The notes: generated by a model not told the origin, from the sequence alone. 50,312 nucleotides of DNA from an uncultured Lachnospiraceae bacterium (GCA_947626965.1 CANQUH010000008.1:1-50312); one strand, 5' to 3'; numbered from the stretch's first letter, positions 33,239 to 42,715 are shown. A program made the numbers and translations.

Positions 33239-33934
33239 ATGACTGACCGAAAGCTTAAAGAGCTGGAAGAACGGATCGGCTATACCTTTCGGGATATTGG
33301 AATGCTTCGTCAGGCCATGTGCCACAGTTCTTATGCAAATGAACATCGCCCAAATGCCCATCAGGACAACGAACGTCTGGAATTTCTGGGCGACGCCGTC
33401 CTGGAAGTAATCAGCAGCGATTTCCTTTATCATCAGCATCCGGAAATGCCGGAGGGAAAGCTGACCCGTCTGCGGGCGAGTATTGTCTGTGAACCGACGC
33501 TCGCTCTTTGTGCAAAAGAAATCTCACTTGGCTCTTACCTGCTGCTGGGAAAAGGAGAGGAACTTACCGGCGGGAGGACGCGCAACTCCATCATCTCGGA
33601 CGCAATGGAAGCCCTGATCGGGGCAATCTATCTGGACGGTGGTTTTGCTAATGCGAAAGAGTTTGTCGAGAGATTTGTTCTTTCTGATATCGAAAATAAG
33701 CAGCTCTTTTTCGATAGCAAGACTATTTTACAGGAGATTGTGCAGAGAGACTATAAAAATTCTGAGGTTCGCTATGTCATCACCGATGAGGATGGTCCGG
33801 ATCACGCAAAGAGATTCGGAGTCATGGTAATGATTGGCAGGAATTGTGCCGGTACCGGTCACGGAAGTACCAAAAAAGCGGCAGAACAGGAAGCGGCTTA
33901 CCATGCGATTCTTTCTTTATCCCACAAAACCTGA
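33239..33934 (+). CDS. rnc: Ribonuclease III
   Basis: A 231-residue double-stranded RNA endonuclease acting in rRNA processing. The catalytic signature NERLEFLGDAVLE is at residues 44-56, with the second acidic site DAMEALIGAIYLDGG near 123. The C-terminal double-stranded-RNA-binding domain (about 160-230) ends GTGHGSTKKAAEQEAAYHAI. GGAGG lies about 7 bases before ATG 33239. It is followed by smc and ftsY, an order widely conserved in Firmicutes. Confidence 0.97.
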   Translation: MTDRKLKELEERIGYTFRDIGMLRQAMCHSSYANEHRPNAHQDNERLEFLGDAVLEVISSDFLYHQHPEMPEGKLTRLRASIVCEPTLALCAKEISLGSYLLLGKGEELTGGRTRNSIISDAMEALIGAIYLDGGFANAKEFVERFVLSDIENKQLFFDSKTILQEIVQRDYKNSEVRYVITDEDGPDHAKRFGVMVMIGRNCAGTGHGSTKKAAEQEAAYHAILSLSHKT

Positions 33935-34016
33935 AGCTTTTCAGGGGACAGCGCTCTTCATCGGATGCGCATGAAATGAGGAGCGCGGGGAGGCCTGAAG
34001 GAGAAAACGGACAGAT

Positions 34017-37000
34017 ATGTATTTAAAAAGTATCGAAGTACATGGGTTCAAATCATTTGCAAACAAAATACTGTTTCAGTTTCACAATGGGATCACCGCG
34101 ATTGTGGGACCGAACGGAAGCGGCAAGAGCAATGTCGCGGACGCAGTCCGCTGGGTTCTCGGTGAGCAGAGCGCCCGACAGCTGCGCGGCACAAACATGC
34201 AGGATGTCATTTTTTCCGGAACGGAAATGAGACGTCCTCTCGGGTATGCCTCCGTCTCGATCACACTGGACAACGCAGACCACAAACTTCCCGTTTCCTA
34301 CGACGAGGTCACCGTGACCAGGCGTGTATACCGTTCCGGGGAGAGCGAGTACCTGCTCAACGGGACTCAGGTACGTCTGAAGGATATCAACGAGCTGTTT
34401 TATGACACGGGTATCGGCAAGGAAGGCTATTCGATCATCGGACAGGGGCAGATTGAGAAAATTCTGAGCGACAGACCCGAGGAGAGACGTGAATTATTTG
34501 ATGAGGCGGCCGGGATTGTCAAATTCAAACGACGTAAGAACACGGCCCTGAAAAAGCTGGAAAACGAAAAGCAGAGCCTCATCCGGGTCAATGACATCCT
34601 CTCTGAACTTACACGCCAGCTCGGTCCGATGGAACGGCAGGCCGAAACGGCAAGGCTTTATCTCAAAAAATATGAGGAACTGAAAAACTGCGACGTCAGC
34701 CTGTTCTTTCTGGAAAACACGCGGATCAAAGGAGAACTTCAGGAACTGGAAGAAAAATACCGGACGGCGGATGAGCAGCTTTCCGGAATCCGTGAATCCT
34801 ATGAGAAAGCCAGAGCAGACTACGACAAACTGGAAAAAGAACTGGAGCAGCTTGACCGAAAGCTTCAGGATCACAGGGACCGCTCAGCTGAAATTCTGAT
34901 GGAAAAGCAGCGCCTGCAGGGACAGATCGAGCTTGCAAATGAACAGATCAACACCGCCAGGGCCAACGATGAGCTTCTCCGGAACAGAGTTGAGACAATC
35001 CGCTGGGATATCATGGAGCGGGAATCCCACCAGAAAGAGTCCGAAGATTCTCTCGCGTCCCTTCAGGAAAAGCAGAGAGAACTCTCTAAAGAGGAGACGG
35101 AATCGTCAGAAAGGCTGCAGCGCATCCGGGAAGATATCTCCAGTTTGTCCGCCATAATCGAATCAGACAAAAACGAAATCTTTCAGCTTCTGAATGTCAG
35201 GGCATCTCTTAAGGCAGACTTTCAGCGCTACCGCACAATGCTGGAACAGACAGATATCCGCAAGGCACAGCTTTCCCAGCGGATCCTTCAGGCAAAAAGT
35301 GAGGAGGCTCTTCTCAAGGAGCAGATGGATCAGATCCGGGACGAGGAAAAAGAAGCTGCCGGATTTATTGCAAAGCTGGAAGCAGAGAGTGAAGAGGCCG
35401 GAGTGCTTCTGGCGGATATCCAGAAAGACCTGACTGCCTGCAATCAGCAGTTCGACCAGGAACAGGCCGCGTATCACAGAGAATCTTCCCGTCTGGAGTC
35501 CCTGATCAATATCGCAGAACGGTATGACGGTTACGGGAACAGCATCCGGCGCGTCATGGAACAGAAGAACAGCCATCCGGGGATTCTCGGGGTAGTTGCG
35601 GACCTGATCCGGACCAGAAAAAAATATGAGACCGCCATCGAGACGGCGCTTGGAGGCAGTATTCAGAATATCGTCACCGATCACGAGGAAACCGCAAAGG
35701 AAATGATTTCTTTTCTGAAAAAGCATCGATACGGAAGAGCGACATTCCTTCCGCTGACCGGGATCACTCCGCGGGGAAATGCCATCGATAACAGAGTCCT
35801 GCAGGAGGACGGCGTACTTGGCACCGCGAGCTCTCTCGCAGAGACGGATCCCAGATTTTCTGGTCTTGTGGAGTATCTGCTTGGCCGGACGCTTGTTATG
35901 GATACGATCGACCATGCCGTTTCCCTTGCAGGAAAATACCGCCACACACTGCGCATTGTCACACTGGAGGGAGAACTGCTGACACCAGGCGGCGCCATAA
36001 CGGGCGGTGCCTTCAAAAACAGCAGCAATCTTCTCGGAAGACGCAGGGAGATCAATGAACTGAAAAAGCAGGTGGAGGCAAGAAAGCAGACTCTCTCTGA
36101 ACTTCAGGAAAAAATCGATGACTTCCGCGCAAAGAGAAACCGGCTGCGGGACGACATTGTCTCCTGCAAAGAACAGCTGCAGGAGAAATACCTGCTGCAG
36201 AACACGAAAAAGATCCGCCTGCAGGAACTGCAGGAAAAGCGGACACAGGTCATCGCGGGATACGAACAGCTCCGTCAGGAAGCCTCAGAGATCGAATCGG
36301 AAATCCGCGATATCCGGGACGGACAGCAAAATGAACAGCTGGAACTTCAGCGGTCTGAAGAGAAAGAAAAAGAGACCGATCGGAGAATTCAGCAGTACCA
36401 GTCCAGCCTTGACAAAAAACGGGAGGAAGAGCAGGAGGCTGCCTCCATATCCGAGCGTATTCATCTGAATCTTGCCAGTCTTTTGCAACAGGAAACTTTT
36501 ATCCGCCAGAATCTTGCGCGCCTTTCCTCAGAGACGGCCCATTTAAAAGAGGAACTGTCTGAGGCGGAAAACGGAATTCTTGCCGCAGAGCAGGAAGCCG
36601 CAGGCAAACTTCTCGATATCGAGGAATTAAAGCGCTCCATCGTTTCTCTGGAGGAGGAAGCGGAAGGTAATGCGCAGCAAATCCTTTCCGCAGCAGAACA
36701 GCGGGAGCAGTTCAATCAGTCTCACAAACGCTTTTTTGATCACCGCGAAGACTTGTCCCGGCAGATGAACCTGCTTGACCGCGAGTGCTTCCGTCTGAAT
36801 GCGCAGAAGGAAAAGCTCGAAGAACAAAAAGAACTGCTGATCAATTATATGTGGGAAGAGTATCAGCTGACTTACTCCGCGTCTCTTGCGCTGCGGGAGG
36901 AAGTTTCTGTACCCCTGCAGGAACTGAAACGGCAGATTTCTGTTCTGAAAGCGGAGATTAAGGCGCTCGGCAATGTCAATGTCAACGCGATCGAAGATTA

Positions 37001-37577
37001 CCGTGAGCTCTCAGAGCGTCACGAATTTCTCACCGCACAGCACGATGATCTTGTCCAGGCGGAAGAAGATCTGACCAGAATCATCCAGGAACTGGATACA
37101 GGAATGAGAAAACAGTTTGAGGAGCAGTTCTCCCTGATCCGAAAAGAATTTGATCATACTTTCAAAGAATTATTCGGAGGAGGAAAGGGCACACTTGAAC
37201 TGATCGAGGAAGAAGATATCCTTGAGGCAGGCATCCGCATTATCGCCCAGCCCCCCGGGAAAAAGCTTCAGAACATGATGCAGCTCTCCGGCGGCGAGAA
37301 AGCGTTTACGGCCATCGCTCTGCTGTTTGCCATTCAAAACCTGAAACCGTCGCCGTTTTGTCTTCTTGATGAGATTGAGGCAGCTCTGGATGAGAGCAAT
37401 GTGGATCGTTACGCACGCTATCTTCATAAGTTGACAAAACATACACAATTTATTATTATTACTCACAGGAGAGGCGCCATGGCCGCGGCAGACCGGCTGT
37501 ACGGCATCACCATGCAGGAAAAAGGCATATCGGCGCTGGTATCTGTGAATCTGATTGAACAGGAACTGGACGAATAG
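34017..37577 (+). CDS. smc: Chromosome segregation protein SMC
   Basis: A 1186-residue condensin ATPase. Walker A GPNGSGKSN is at residues 31-39. About 330 residues of coiled coil follow, then the hinge (about 510-680, GILGVVADLI, LGRTLVMDTIDHA, GGAITGGAF), the return coiled coil, the signature MQLSGGEKAFTAIALLFA and Walker B SPFCLLDEIEAALDESN near the end. It organises chromosome arms and works with ScpA/ScpB, which are not in the window. GGAG precedes ATG 34017. Confidence 0.97.
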   Translation: MYLKSIEVHGFKSFANKILFQFHNGITAIVGPNGSGKSNVADAVRWVLGEQSARQLRGTNMQDVIFSGTEMRRPLGYASVSITLDNADHKLPVSYDEVTVTRRVYRSGESEYLLNGTQVRLKDINELFYDTGIGKEGYSIIGQGQIEKILSDRPEERRELFDEAAGIVKFKRRKNTALKKLENEKQSLIRVNDILSELTRQLGPMERQAETARLYLKKYEELKNCDVSLFFLENTRIKGELQELEEKYRTADEQLSGIRESYEKARADYDKLEKELEQLDRKLQDHRDRSAEILMEKQRLQGQIELANEQINTARANDELLRNRVETIRWDIMERESHQKESEDSLASLQEKQRELSKEETESSERLQRIREDISSLSAIIESDKNEIFQLLNVRASLKADFQRYRTMLEQTDIRKAQLSQRILQAKSEEALLKEQMDQIRDEEKEAAGFIAKLEAESEEAGVLLADIQKDLTACNQQFDQEQAAYHRESSRLESLINIAERYDGYGNSIRRVMEQKNSHPGILGVVADLIRTRKKYETAIETALGGSIQNIVTDHEETAKEMISFLKKHRYGRATFLPLTGITPRGNAIDNRVLQEDGVLGTASSLAETDPRFSGLVEYLLGRTLVMDTIDHAVSLAGKYRHTLRIVTLEGELLTPGGAITGGAFKNSSNLLGRRREINELKKQVEARKQTLSELQEKIDDFRAKRNRLRDDIVSCKEQLQEKYLLQNTKKIRLQELQEKRTQVIAGYEQLRQEASEIESEIRDIRDGQQNEQLELQRSEEKEKETDRRIQQYQSSLDKKREEEQEAASISERIHLNLASLLQQETFIRQNLARLSSETAHLKEELSEAENGILAAEQEAAGKLLDIEELKRSIVSLEEEAEGNAQQILSAAEQREQFNQSHKRFFDHREDLSRQMNLLDRECFRLNAQKEKLEEQKELLINYMWEEYQLTYSASLALREEVSVPLQELKRQISVLKAEIKALGNVNVNAIEDYRELSERHEFLTAQHDDLVQAEEDLTRIIQELDTGMRKQFEEQFSLIRKEFDHTFKELFGGGKGTLELIEEEDILEAGIRIIAQPPGKKLQNMMQLSGGEKAFTAIALLFAIQNLKPSPFCLLDEIEAALDESNVDRYARYLHKLTKHTQFIIITHRRGAMAAADRLYGITMQEKGISALVSVNLIEQELDE

Positions 37578-37581
37578 CCTT

Positions 37582-37649
37582 AGTACAACATTGCATTAAT
37601 AATCGAGTAACATTCACCTGTTACTTCAAAATTAACGCAACGTTGTACT
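37582..37649. repeat. 68-bp imperfect palindrome between smc and ftsY
   Basis: AGTACAAC (37582-37589) pairs with GTTGTACT (37642-37649). The stem continues through TTGC/GCAA and TTAAT/ATTAA with single A-C mismatches, ending at GTAAC/GTTAC around the centre. AT-rich, no T-tail typical of a terminator. It may be a small mobile element or an operator; no second copy was seen. Confidence 0.6.
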
Positions 37650-37682
37650 GGTATGACCTGGAAGACAGGAGGGAGAATGGTT

Positions 37683-38612
37683 ATGGAAGAGAAAAAAGGA
37701 TTTTTTAAACGTCTGGTCGCAGGTCTTGCCAAGACGAGAGATAATATCGTATCCGGCATCGACTCGATCTTCAATGGTTTTTCCAGTATCGATGATGATT
37801 TTTATGACGAAATCGAAGAGATACTTGTCATGGGAGATCTCGGAATCCGCGCGACAACCTCGATCATCGAAGGCTTAAAAGAGAAGGTAAAAGAGCAGAA
37901 TATCAAAGAGCCGTCCGAATGCAAACAGCTCCTGATCGAGAGCATTATCAGCGAGATGGATGTCGGTGAGACGGCCTATGAGTTCGAGAACCGGAAATCC
38001 GTCGTGCTCGTAATCGGCGTCAATGGCGTCGGAAAAACGACAAGCGTCGGGAAAATGGCCGGCAAACTGAAGGAACAGGGAAAAAAAGTCGTGCTTGCGG
38101 CAGCGGATACTTTTCGCGCGGCGGCCGGAGAGCAGCTTACCGCGTGGGCGCGCCGTGCTGACGTGGATATTATCAGCGGACAGATGGGATCTGACCCCGC
38201 CTCTGTGGTCTATGACGCAATCTGCGCCGCAAAAGCGCGCAATGCAGATGTTCTGCTGATCGACACGGCAGGCAGACTGCACAACAAAAAGAACCTCATG
38301 AACGAGCTTGGCAAGATCAACCGGATTCTTGAACGCGAGTACAAAGAAGCATACCGGGAGACGCTTGTTGTGCTGGACGGCACGACCGGTCAGAACGCGC
38401 TCGCGCAGGCGCGCCAGTTCAAGGAAGTTGCGGATATCACGGGCATTATCCTGACGAAACTGGACGGTACGGCAAAAGGCGGCATCGCTGTCGCGATCCA
38501 TTCTGAGCTCGGAATACCCGTAAAATACATAGGAGTCGGCGAGACGATCGACGACCTCCAGAAATTCAACGCGCGGGAATTCGTGAACGCGCTGTTTGAC
38601 GTAAAGAACTGA
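37683..38612 (+). CDS. ftsY: Signal recognition particle receptor FtsY
   Basis: A 309-residue SRP GTPase that docks ribosome-SRP complexes at the membrane. The N domain (about 10-95) is followed by the G domain with GVNGVGKTTSVGKMA, DTFRAAAGEQL, LIDTAGRLHNKKNL, VLDGTTGQNAL and TKLDGTAKGG. The acidic A domain is short. AGGAGG at 37668-37673 is 9 bases from ATG 37683 and only 3 from an in-frame ATG at 37677, so I take the later one. Confidence 0.96.
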   Translation: MEEKKGFFKRLVAGLAKTRDNIVSGIDSIFNGFSSIDDDFYDEIEEILVMGDLGIRATTSIIEGLKEKVKEQNIKEPSECKQLLIESIISEMDVGETAYEFENRKSVVLVIGVNGVGKTTSVGKMAGKLKEQGKKVVLAAADTFRAAAGEQLTAWARRADVDIISGQMGSDPASVVYDAICAAKARNADVLLIDTAGRLHNKKNLMNELGKINRILEREYKEAYRETLVVLDGTTGQNALAQARQFKEVADITGIILTKLDGTAKGGIAVAIHSELGIPVKYIGVGETIDDLQKFNAREFVNALFDVKN

Positions 38613-38714
38613 AAATCTGCGGGAACAGCAGAACAAAACGAGATGAAGATCCGGCGCAGAGCGCTGATTACGGCCGGGGTCTTTATGACCACAGAAAAGA
38701 AAGGACAGAAACTC

Positions 38715-39926
38715 ATGCTGACATTGGATAAATTTGAAGAAGCTTCCGAGTGTGTGAAGAAGGTAATTCAGGAGACAAAACTGGTCTACAGCGAACACTT
38801 CAGTTCCCAGACAGGCAACCGTGTCTATTTAAAACCGGAAAACATGCAGGTGACCGGCGCATATAAAATTCGCGGGGCCTATTACAAAATCAGTACGCTG
38901 ACCCAGGAAGAACGCGAAAAGGGACTGATCACGGCCTCCGCGGGCAACCATGCCCAGGGAGTCGCGTACGCGGCCAAGGCATATGGCTGCAAGGCAGTCA
39001 TTGTCATGCCTGCGACAACGCCTCTGATGAAGGTCAACCGCACGAAAAGCTATGGCGCAGAAGTCGTGCTGTATGGTGATGTCTACGATGAGGCATGCGA
39101 GCACGCATACCAGCTCGCTGAAGAATATGGTTATACGTTTATCCATCCGTTCGACGATCCCGCCGTCGCTACCGGGCAGGGAACGATCGCGATGGAAATT
39201 GTAAAAGATCTCCCTCTGGTCGATTATATACTTGTACCGATCGGCGGAGGCGGTCTCGCGACAGGCATTTCCACGCTGACCAAACTGCTGAATCCGAAGA
39301 TCAAAGTCATCGGAGTGGAACCGGAAGGAGCCGCCTGCATGAAGGCTTCCCTTGCCGAAGGCAAAGTCGTGACACTTCCGAGTGTAAACACCATCGCCGA
39401 CGGCACTGCGGTAAAAACGCCCGGAACTGAAATTTTCCCGTATATCCAGCAGAACATTGATGATATTATTACGGTCAGCGATGATGAACTGATCGTCGCT
39501 TTCCTTGACATGGTGGAAAATCACAAGATGATCGTTGAAAATTCCGGTCTTCTGACCGTAGCCGCACTGAAGCATCTCGACGTAAAGGGCAAGAAGGTCG
39601 TTGCAGTCTTAAGCGGCGGCAACATGGATGTCATCACAATGGCTTCTGTTGTCCAGCATGGTCTGATTCAGAGAGACCGTGTCTTTACCGTCTCCGTCCT
39701 TCTTCCGGACCGCCCCGGCGAGCTTGTGCGCGTCGCGACTGTCATCGCTCAGGAGCAGGGCAATATCATCAAGCTCGACCACAATCAGTTCGTCAGCACG
39801 AACCGCAATGCGGCTGTGGAACTGACGATCACAATGGAAGCTTTCGGCACTGATCATAAAGCAAGAATCATCGGGGCGCTCGAGGAGCACGGATTCCGGC
39901 CGACGCAGAAACTGACAAGTCTGTGA
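38715..39926 (+). CDS. ilvA: Threonine ammonia-lyase (biosynthetic/catabolic, ACT-domain form)
   Basis: A 403-residue PLP enzyme that deaminates threonine to 2-oxobutyrate. Lys51 in GAYKIRGAYYK binds PLP, ASAGNHAQGVAYAA and PIGGGGLATG hold the cofactor, and the C-terminal 80 residues form one ACT domain (VSVLLPDRPGELVRVATV). One ACT domain and this length match the TdcB/clostridial form rather than the two-ACT E. coli IlvA. ATG 38715 begins the conserved MLTLDKFEEA; earlier in-frame ATGs are possible. It follows ftsY by about 100 bases. Confidence 0.92.
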   Translation: MLTLDKFEEASECVKKVIQETKLVYSEHFSSQTGNRVYLKPENMQVTGAYKIRGAYYKISTLTQEEREKGLITASAGNHAQGVAYAAKAYGCKAVIVMPATTPLMKVNRTKSYGAEVVLYGDVYDEACEHAYQLAEEYGYTFIHPFDDPAVATGQGTIAMEIVKDLPLVDYILVPIGGGGLATGISTLTKLLNPKIKVIGVEPEGAACMKASLAEGKVVTLPSVNTIADGTAVKTPGTEIFPYIQQNIDDIITVSDDELIVAFLDMVENHKMIVENSGLLTVAALKHLDVKGKKVVAVLSGGNMDVITMASVVQHGLIQRDRVFTVSVLLPDRPGELVRVATVIAQEQGNIIKLDHNQFVSTNRNAAVELTITMEAFGTDHKARIIGALEEHGFRPTQKLTSL

Positions 39927-39986
39927 TGTCCCGGTGTAAACTGCGGCGGGAATCTTCTGACAGAAATTCAGGGAAGGGGGAGGCAT

Positions 39987-40889
39987 ATGAAAAGACGATT
40001 CATCCGCATTGTAAGCCTGTGTCTGGCCATATTTCTGATTCTGGGACAGAGCATGACTGCATCTGCTGCTGTACCCGGGCTAAACTCAGCTGTCACTCAA
40101 AAAAATGTTCTGGCGCTGGCGGACACCTACGATAAAGACGGATCTTATATACTGCGAAGTTCCATATTAAAGGGCAGAAACATTCTGGAATGGTGGGATT
40201 CCGGAACTTCCCTCTGGAGAGGCATGGATACCGCAGTTCACGAGGAATGTCATGCTTTCAGTTTTCTGAACGCTTCCTATAATTCTGAAATCATCTATCT
40301 GGGAAACCAGAAATATATCAATGTACCTTACACCAGCGTCTACCCAAGTCAGGAAATGGCTCTGACAATGCCTCAAAAACTGCGTACATTCCGATGGGCT
40401 ACTTACGTTGGAAATCCGACTCCCAACATGGCTTCAGATGTTTGGGGTGCCTACGGTCTTCTGAATGAGTTTACGGCTTACTGCTGGGGTATGCATATGA
40501 CCCTTTCTCTTTATAATTATCTCAAAAGCAGCCGGGCTTCTACAGGAGAGTGGCTGTTCTTTCTCAATAACTGTGCAAATGGACGGCTGGCATATGCGGA
40601 ATTCAAATATTATATACTTCATTATATGTATTATGCAAAAAAGCACTATCCGGCTGTCTATAAAGGAATCAAAAAGAATAAATATTTTGTGAAAGCGTAC
40701 ACAACCGTCGAGAAAAAATTTGCGGCACAGAATGCGAAGTTTCTGAAATATGCAAATAAGCTTGGCTGGCAGATTTCCGGCGACTGGTGCCGCGATCCCG
40801 TCAGCGGTTACGGATTAAATATTTTTCAGGGCGATTATGACAGGCTGACCAAAGAAGTGAGCAAAAAGAAATACCGGAATCTTTTATAA
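39987..40889 (+). CDS. Secreted protein with HEXXH motif, possible metallopeptidase
   Basis: A 300-residue protein with no family I can name. Residues 1-28 are a signal peptide (basic start, hydrophobic core, TASAA cleavage region). VHEECHAF contains HEXXH (His85, Glu86, His89). About 72 residues later comes GLLNEFTAYCWG, whose Glu161 could be the third zinc ligand of a gluzincin. The last third is Lys/Tyr-rich with YYILHYMYY and a GWQISGDW end. ATG 39987 follows GGGGGAGG. The enzyme role is inferred from the motif. A terminator follows at 41000. Confidence 0.65.
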   Translation: MKRRFIRIVSLCLAIFLILGQSMTASAAVPGLNSAVTQKNVLALADTYDKDGSYILRSSILKGRNILEWWDSGTSLWRGMDTAVHEECHAFSFLNASYNSEIIYLGNQKYINVPYTSVYPSQEMALTMPQKLRTFRWATYVGNPTPNMASDVWGAYGLLNEFTAYCWGMHMTLSLYNYLKSSRASTGEWLFFLNNCANGRLAYAEFKYYILHYMYYAKKHYPAVYKGIKKNKYFVKAYTTVEKKFAAQNAKFLKYANKLGWQISGDWCRDPVSGYGLNIFQGDYDRLTKEVSKKKYRNLL

Positions 40890-40908
40890 ACAGATCTCTG
40901 CTTTTGAT

Positions 40909-40992
40909 CGGGCAGGAGGCGGTTTTCCCTCCTGCTCGCCCGCGCGGCCCGGAGGCTGCGTCAGCAGCTGATTTTCCTGCCGGGCCTGCGCA
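40909..40992 (+). repeat. GC-rich two-hairpin dispersed repeat, copy before terminator
   Basis: CGGGCAGGAGG pairs with CCTCCTGCTCG to form the first hairpin. The second has outer stem GCCCGG/CCGGGC with inner CTGCG-TCAG-CAG. It begins 20 bases after the HEXXH-gene stop and ends 8 bases before a terminator. Same family as 17231. Confidence 0.75.
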
Positions 40993-40999
40993 GAAAGAA

Positions 41000-41038
41000 G
41001 GGGATAACCTCTGAAATTCCAGTGGTTACCCCCTGTTT
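41000..41038 (+). terminator. Terminator of the HEXXH gene
   Basis: GGGGATAACC (41000-41009) pairs with GGTTACCCC (41023-41032, one bulged A), followed by TGTTTTT. Between 40890 and 41278 the sequence holds the GC-rich repeat, this terminator and a MITE-like element, and no gene. Confidence 0.75.
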
Positions 41039-41060
41039 TTCTGCAAGTAATGATTCGGTG

Positions 41061-41204
41061 GTTACAGTTCACCCTCCCACCGAGTTCGAGGTGATTTCCG
41101 GACAAAATGTCCGGAAATCCCGAGGTCTGAGGCGCGAAATACCACGAAAGTGGCATTTCTGTGCATCGCGGAGCGTTGTTGCTGGTCACGGAGTGAACAG
41201 TAAC
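41061..41204. mobile_element. 144-bp MITE-like element, copy 1
   Basis: Terminal inverted repeats GTTACAGTTCAC and GTGAACAGTAAC are perfect but for one base. The flanks ATTCGGTG (41053-41060) and ATCCGGTG (41205-41212) form an 8-bp target duplication with one change. The interior has hairpins TTTCCGGACA/TGTCCGGAAA and CCAC/GTGG. The same-length copy at 47366 lies in the opposite orientation. No gene inside. Confidence 0.8.
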
Positions 41205-41278
41205 ATCCGGTGTCCCTGTCCTGAATGCCGGCGGCACTCATCAGCACCGGTCAGGACGAAGCAAAAGTCTCAGAATCA

Positions 41279-42673
41279 TCATATGATAATATATTTCAGA
41301 ATGAACAGCACGGCCAGCACATACATCAGCACACTGATCTTCTTTTCTTTATACTTGCCCGTCACAAGATTGATAACGACATAAGAGATAATTCCCATGG
41401 AAATTCCCTCAGAGATACTGTACATAAACGGCATGGCAATGATACAGATATAGCATGGGATCGCCTCCGTATAGTCGGAAAAATTAATTTTCACGATCGA
41501 TACCATCATCAGAAATCCGACAACTACAAGGGCCGGAGCTGTCGCAAACGACGGTATGGCGAGGAAAATCGGGGAGAGGAACAGTGACAGACCGAACAGG
41601 ATCGCCGCGACTACCGCGGTAAGGCCGGTCCTTCCGCCTTCGGCTACGCCGGAAGCGCTCTCCACAAAAGTCGTTGTCGTCGAAGTTCCGAAAACAGCGC
41701 CGAGACATGTGCCGATCGCGTCAGACAGCAGCGCGCCGCGGATCCTCGGCAGTTTGCCGTCCTTATCCAGCATATCCGCCTTGGAAGCGACTCCAATCAG
41801 AGTTCCAAGCGTATCAAACATATCCACAAACAGAAAAGCAAACAGAACCGCAACAAAGTCCAGGGATAAGACTTTCGAGAAATCAAGCTGCATCAGCGTT
41901 GGCCTCATATCACGGATTCCAAAACCGCTGGAGAAATCCGGAAACATACTGTAAAATCCTGCCGCCGCATCCGGACGATATATTCCGATAAGCTGGCAGA
42001 TCATTCCGAGAACCCAGGTGATCAGAATTCCCCAGAGAATGCTCCCCTTTACATTTTTGACAGTAAGAATGCCGGTAATCAAAATCCCAAGCAGGGCAAG
42101 CACCACAGTGATGCCCTCCGTTGTAAATGTTCCGGACTCGATCGAAGACTTAAACGAGTAGAGGGAAACAAGCGTAGAGCTGTCCACCACCACGTGCGCG
42201 TTCTGCAGTCCGATAAAAGCAATGAAAAAGCCGATTCCCACGGACACCGCATGTTTCAGATTCATTGGAATTGAGTTGAAAATGGCCTCTCTCACATTTG
42301 TCAGGGAGAGCAGGATAAAGATTACACCTTCCATAAACACGGCCGCAAGAGCCATCTGCCAGGTATATCCCATCTGCATAACGACTGTATAGGTAAAGTA
42401 CGCATTCAGCCCCATGCCGGGTGCAAGTACGAAGGGATAGTTGGCGAGAAGCGCCATCAGAAGTGTGGCCACACAGGCCGCAAGAGCTGTTGCGGTAAAG
42501 ACAGCGCCGCTGTCCATACCCGCGGCCGAGAGAATGCTCGGATTGACCGCCAGAATATACGCCATGGTCATAAATGTCGTGATTCCGGCCATGACCTCTG
42601 TTCTGACATCTGTGCCGCTGTCTTTCAGGTGAAACCATTTCTCGAGAATTCCTGCGTTTTCTTTGGTTTTCAT
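41279..42673 (-). CDS. NCS2 family purine/xanthine permease
   Basis: A 464-residue membrane transporter with 12-14 hydrophobic segments, NCS2/AzgA type. Seen: TDVRTEVMAGITTFMTMAYIL at the start (read in parts), the conserved LAPGMGLNAYFTY, NLKHAVSVGIGFFIAFIGL, FVDMFDTLGTLIG, TTTFVESASGVAEGGRTGLTA and SIVKINFSD near the end. AzgA-type members carry adenine, guanine or hypoxanthine with protons; the exact substrate cannot be called. ATG 42673 has AGGAGGAGG upstream. Its leader is only about 36 bases, too short for a purine riboswitch. Transcribed away from the RCC1 gene. Confidence 0.9.
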   Translation of the reverse strand: MKTKENAGILEKWFHLKDSGTDVRTEVMAGITTFMTMAYILAVNPSILSAAGMDSGAVFTATALAACVATLLMALLANYPFVLAPGMGLNAYFTYTVVMQMGYTWQMALAAVFMEGVIFILLSLTNVREAIFNSIPMNLKHAVSVGIGFFIAFIGLQNAHVVVDSSTLVSLYSFKSSIESGTFTTEGITVVLALLGILITGILTVKNVKGSILWGILITWVLGMICQLIGIYRPDAAAGFYSMFPDFSSGFGIRDMRPTLMQLDFSKVLSLDFVAVLFAFLFVDMFDTLGTLIGVASKADMLDKDGKLPRIRGALLSDAIGTCLGAVFGTSTTTTFVESASGVAEGGRTGLTAVVAAILFGLSLFLSPIFLAIPSFATAPALVVVGFLMMVSIVKINFSDYTEAIPCYICIIAMPFMYSISEGISMGIISYVVINLVTGKYKEKKISVLMYVLAVLFILKYIII

Positions 42674-42715
42674 TTTTCCTCCTCCTGAAAATAAAAATTT
42701 TATAAAGACTGTATA

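Noticed and set aside
41061-41204. Assignment of the MITE-like elements to the IS66 family
   Set aside because: The 8-bp duplication fits, but IS66 ends begin GTAA while these begin GTTAC, so no family was assigned.
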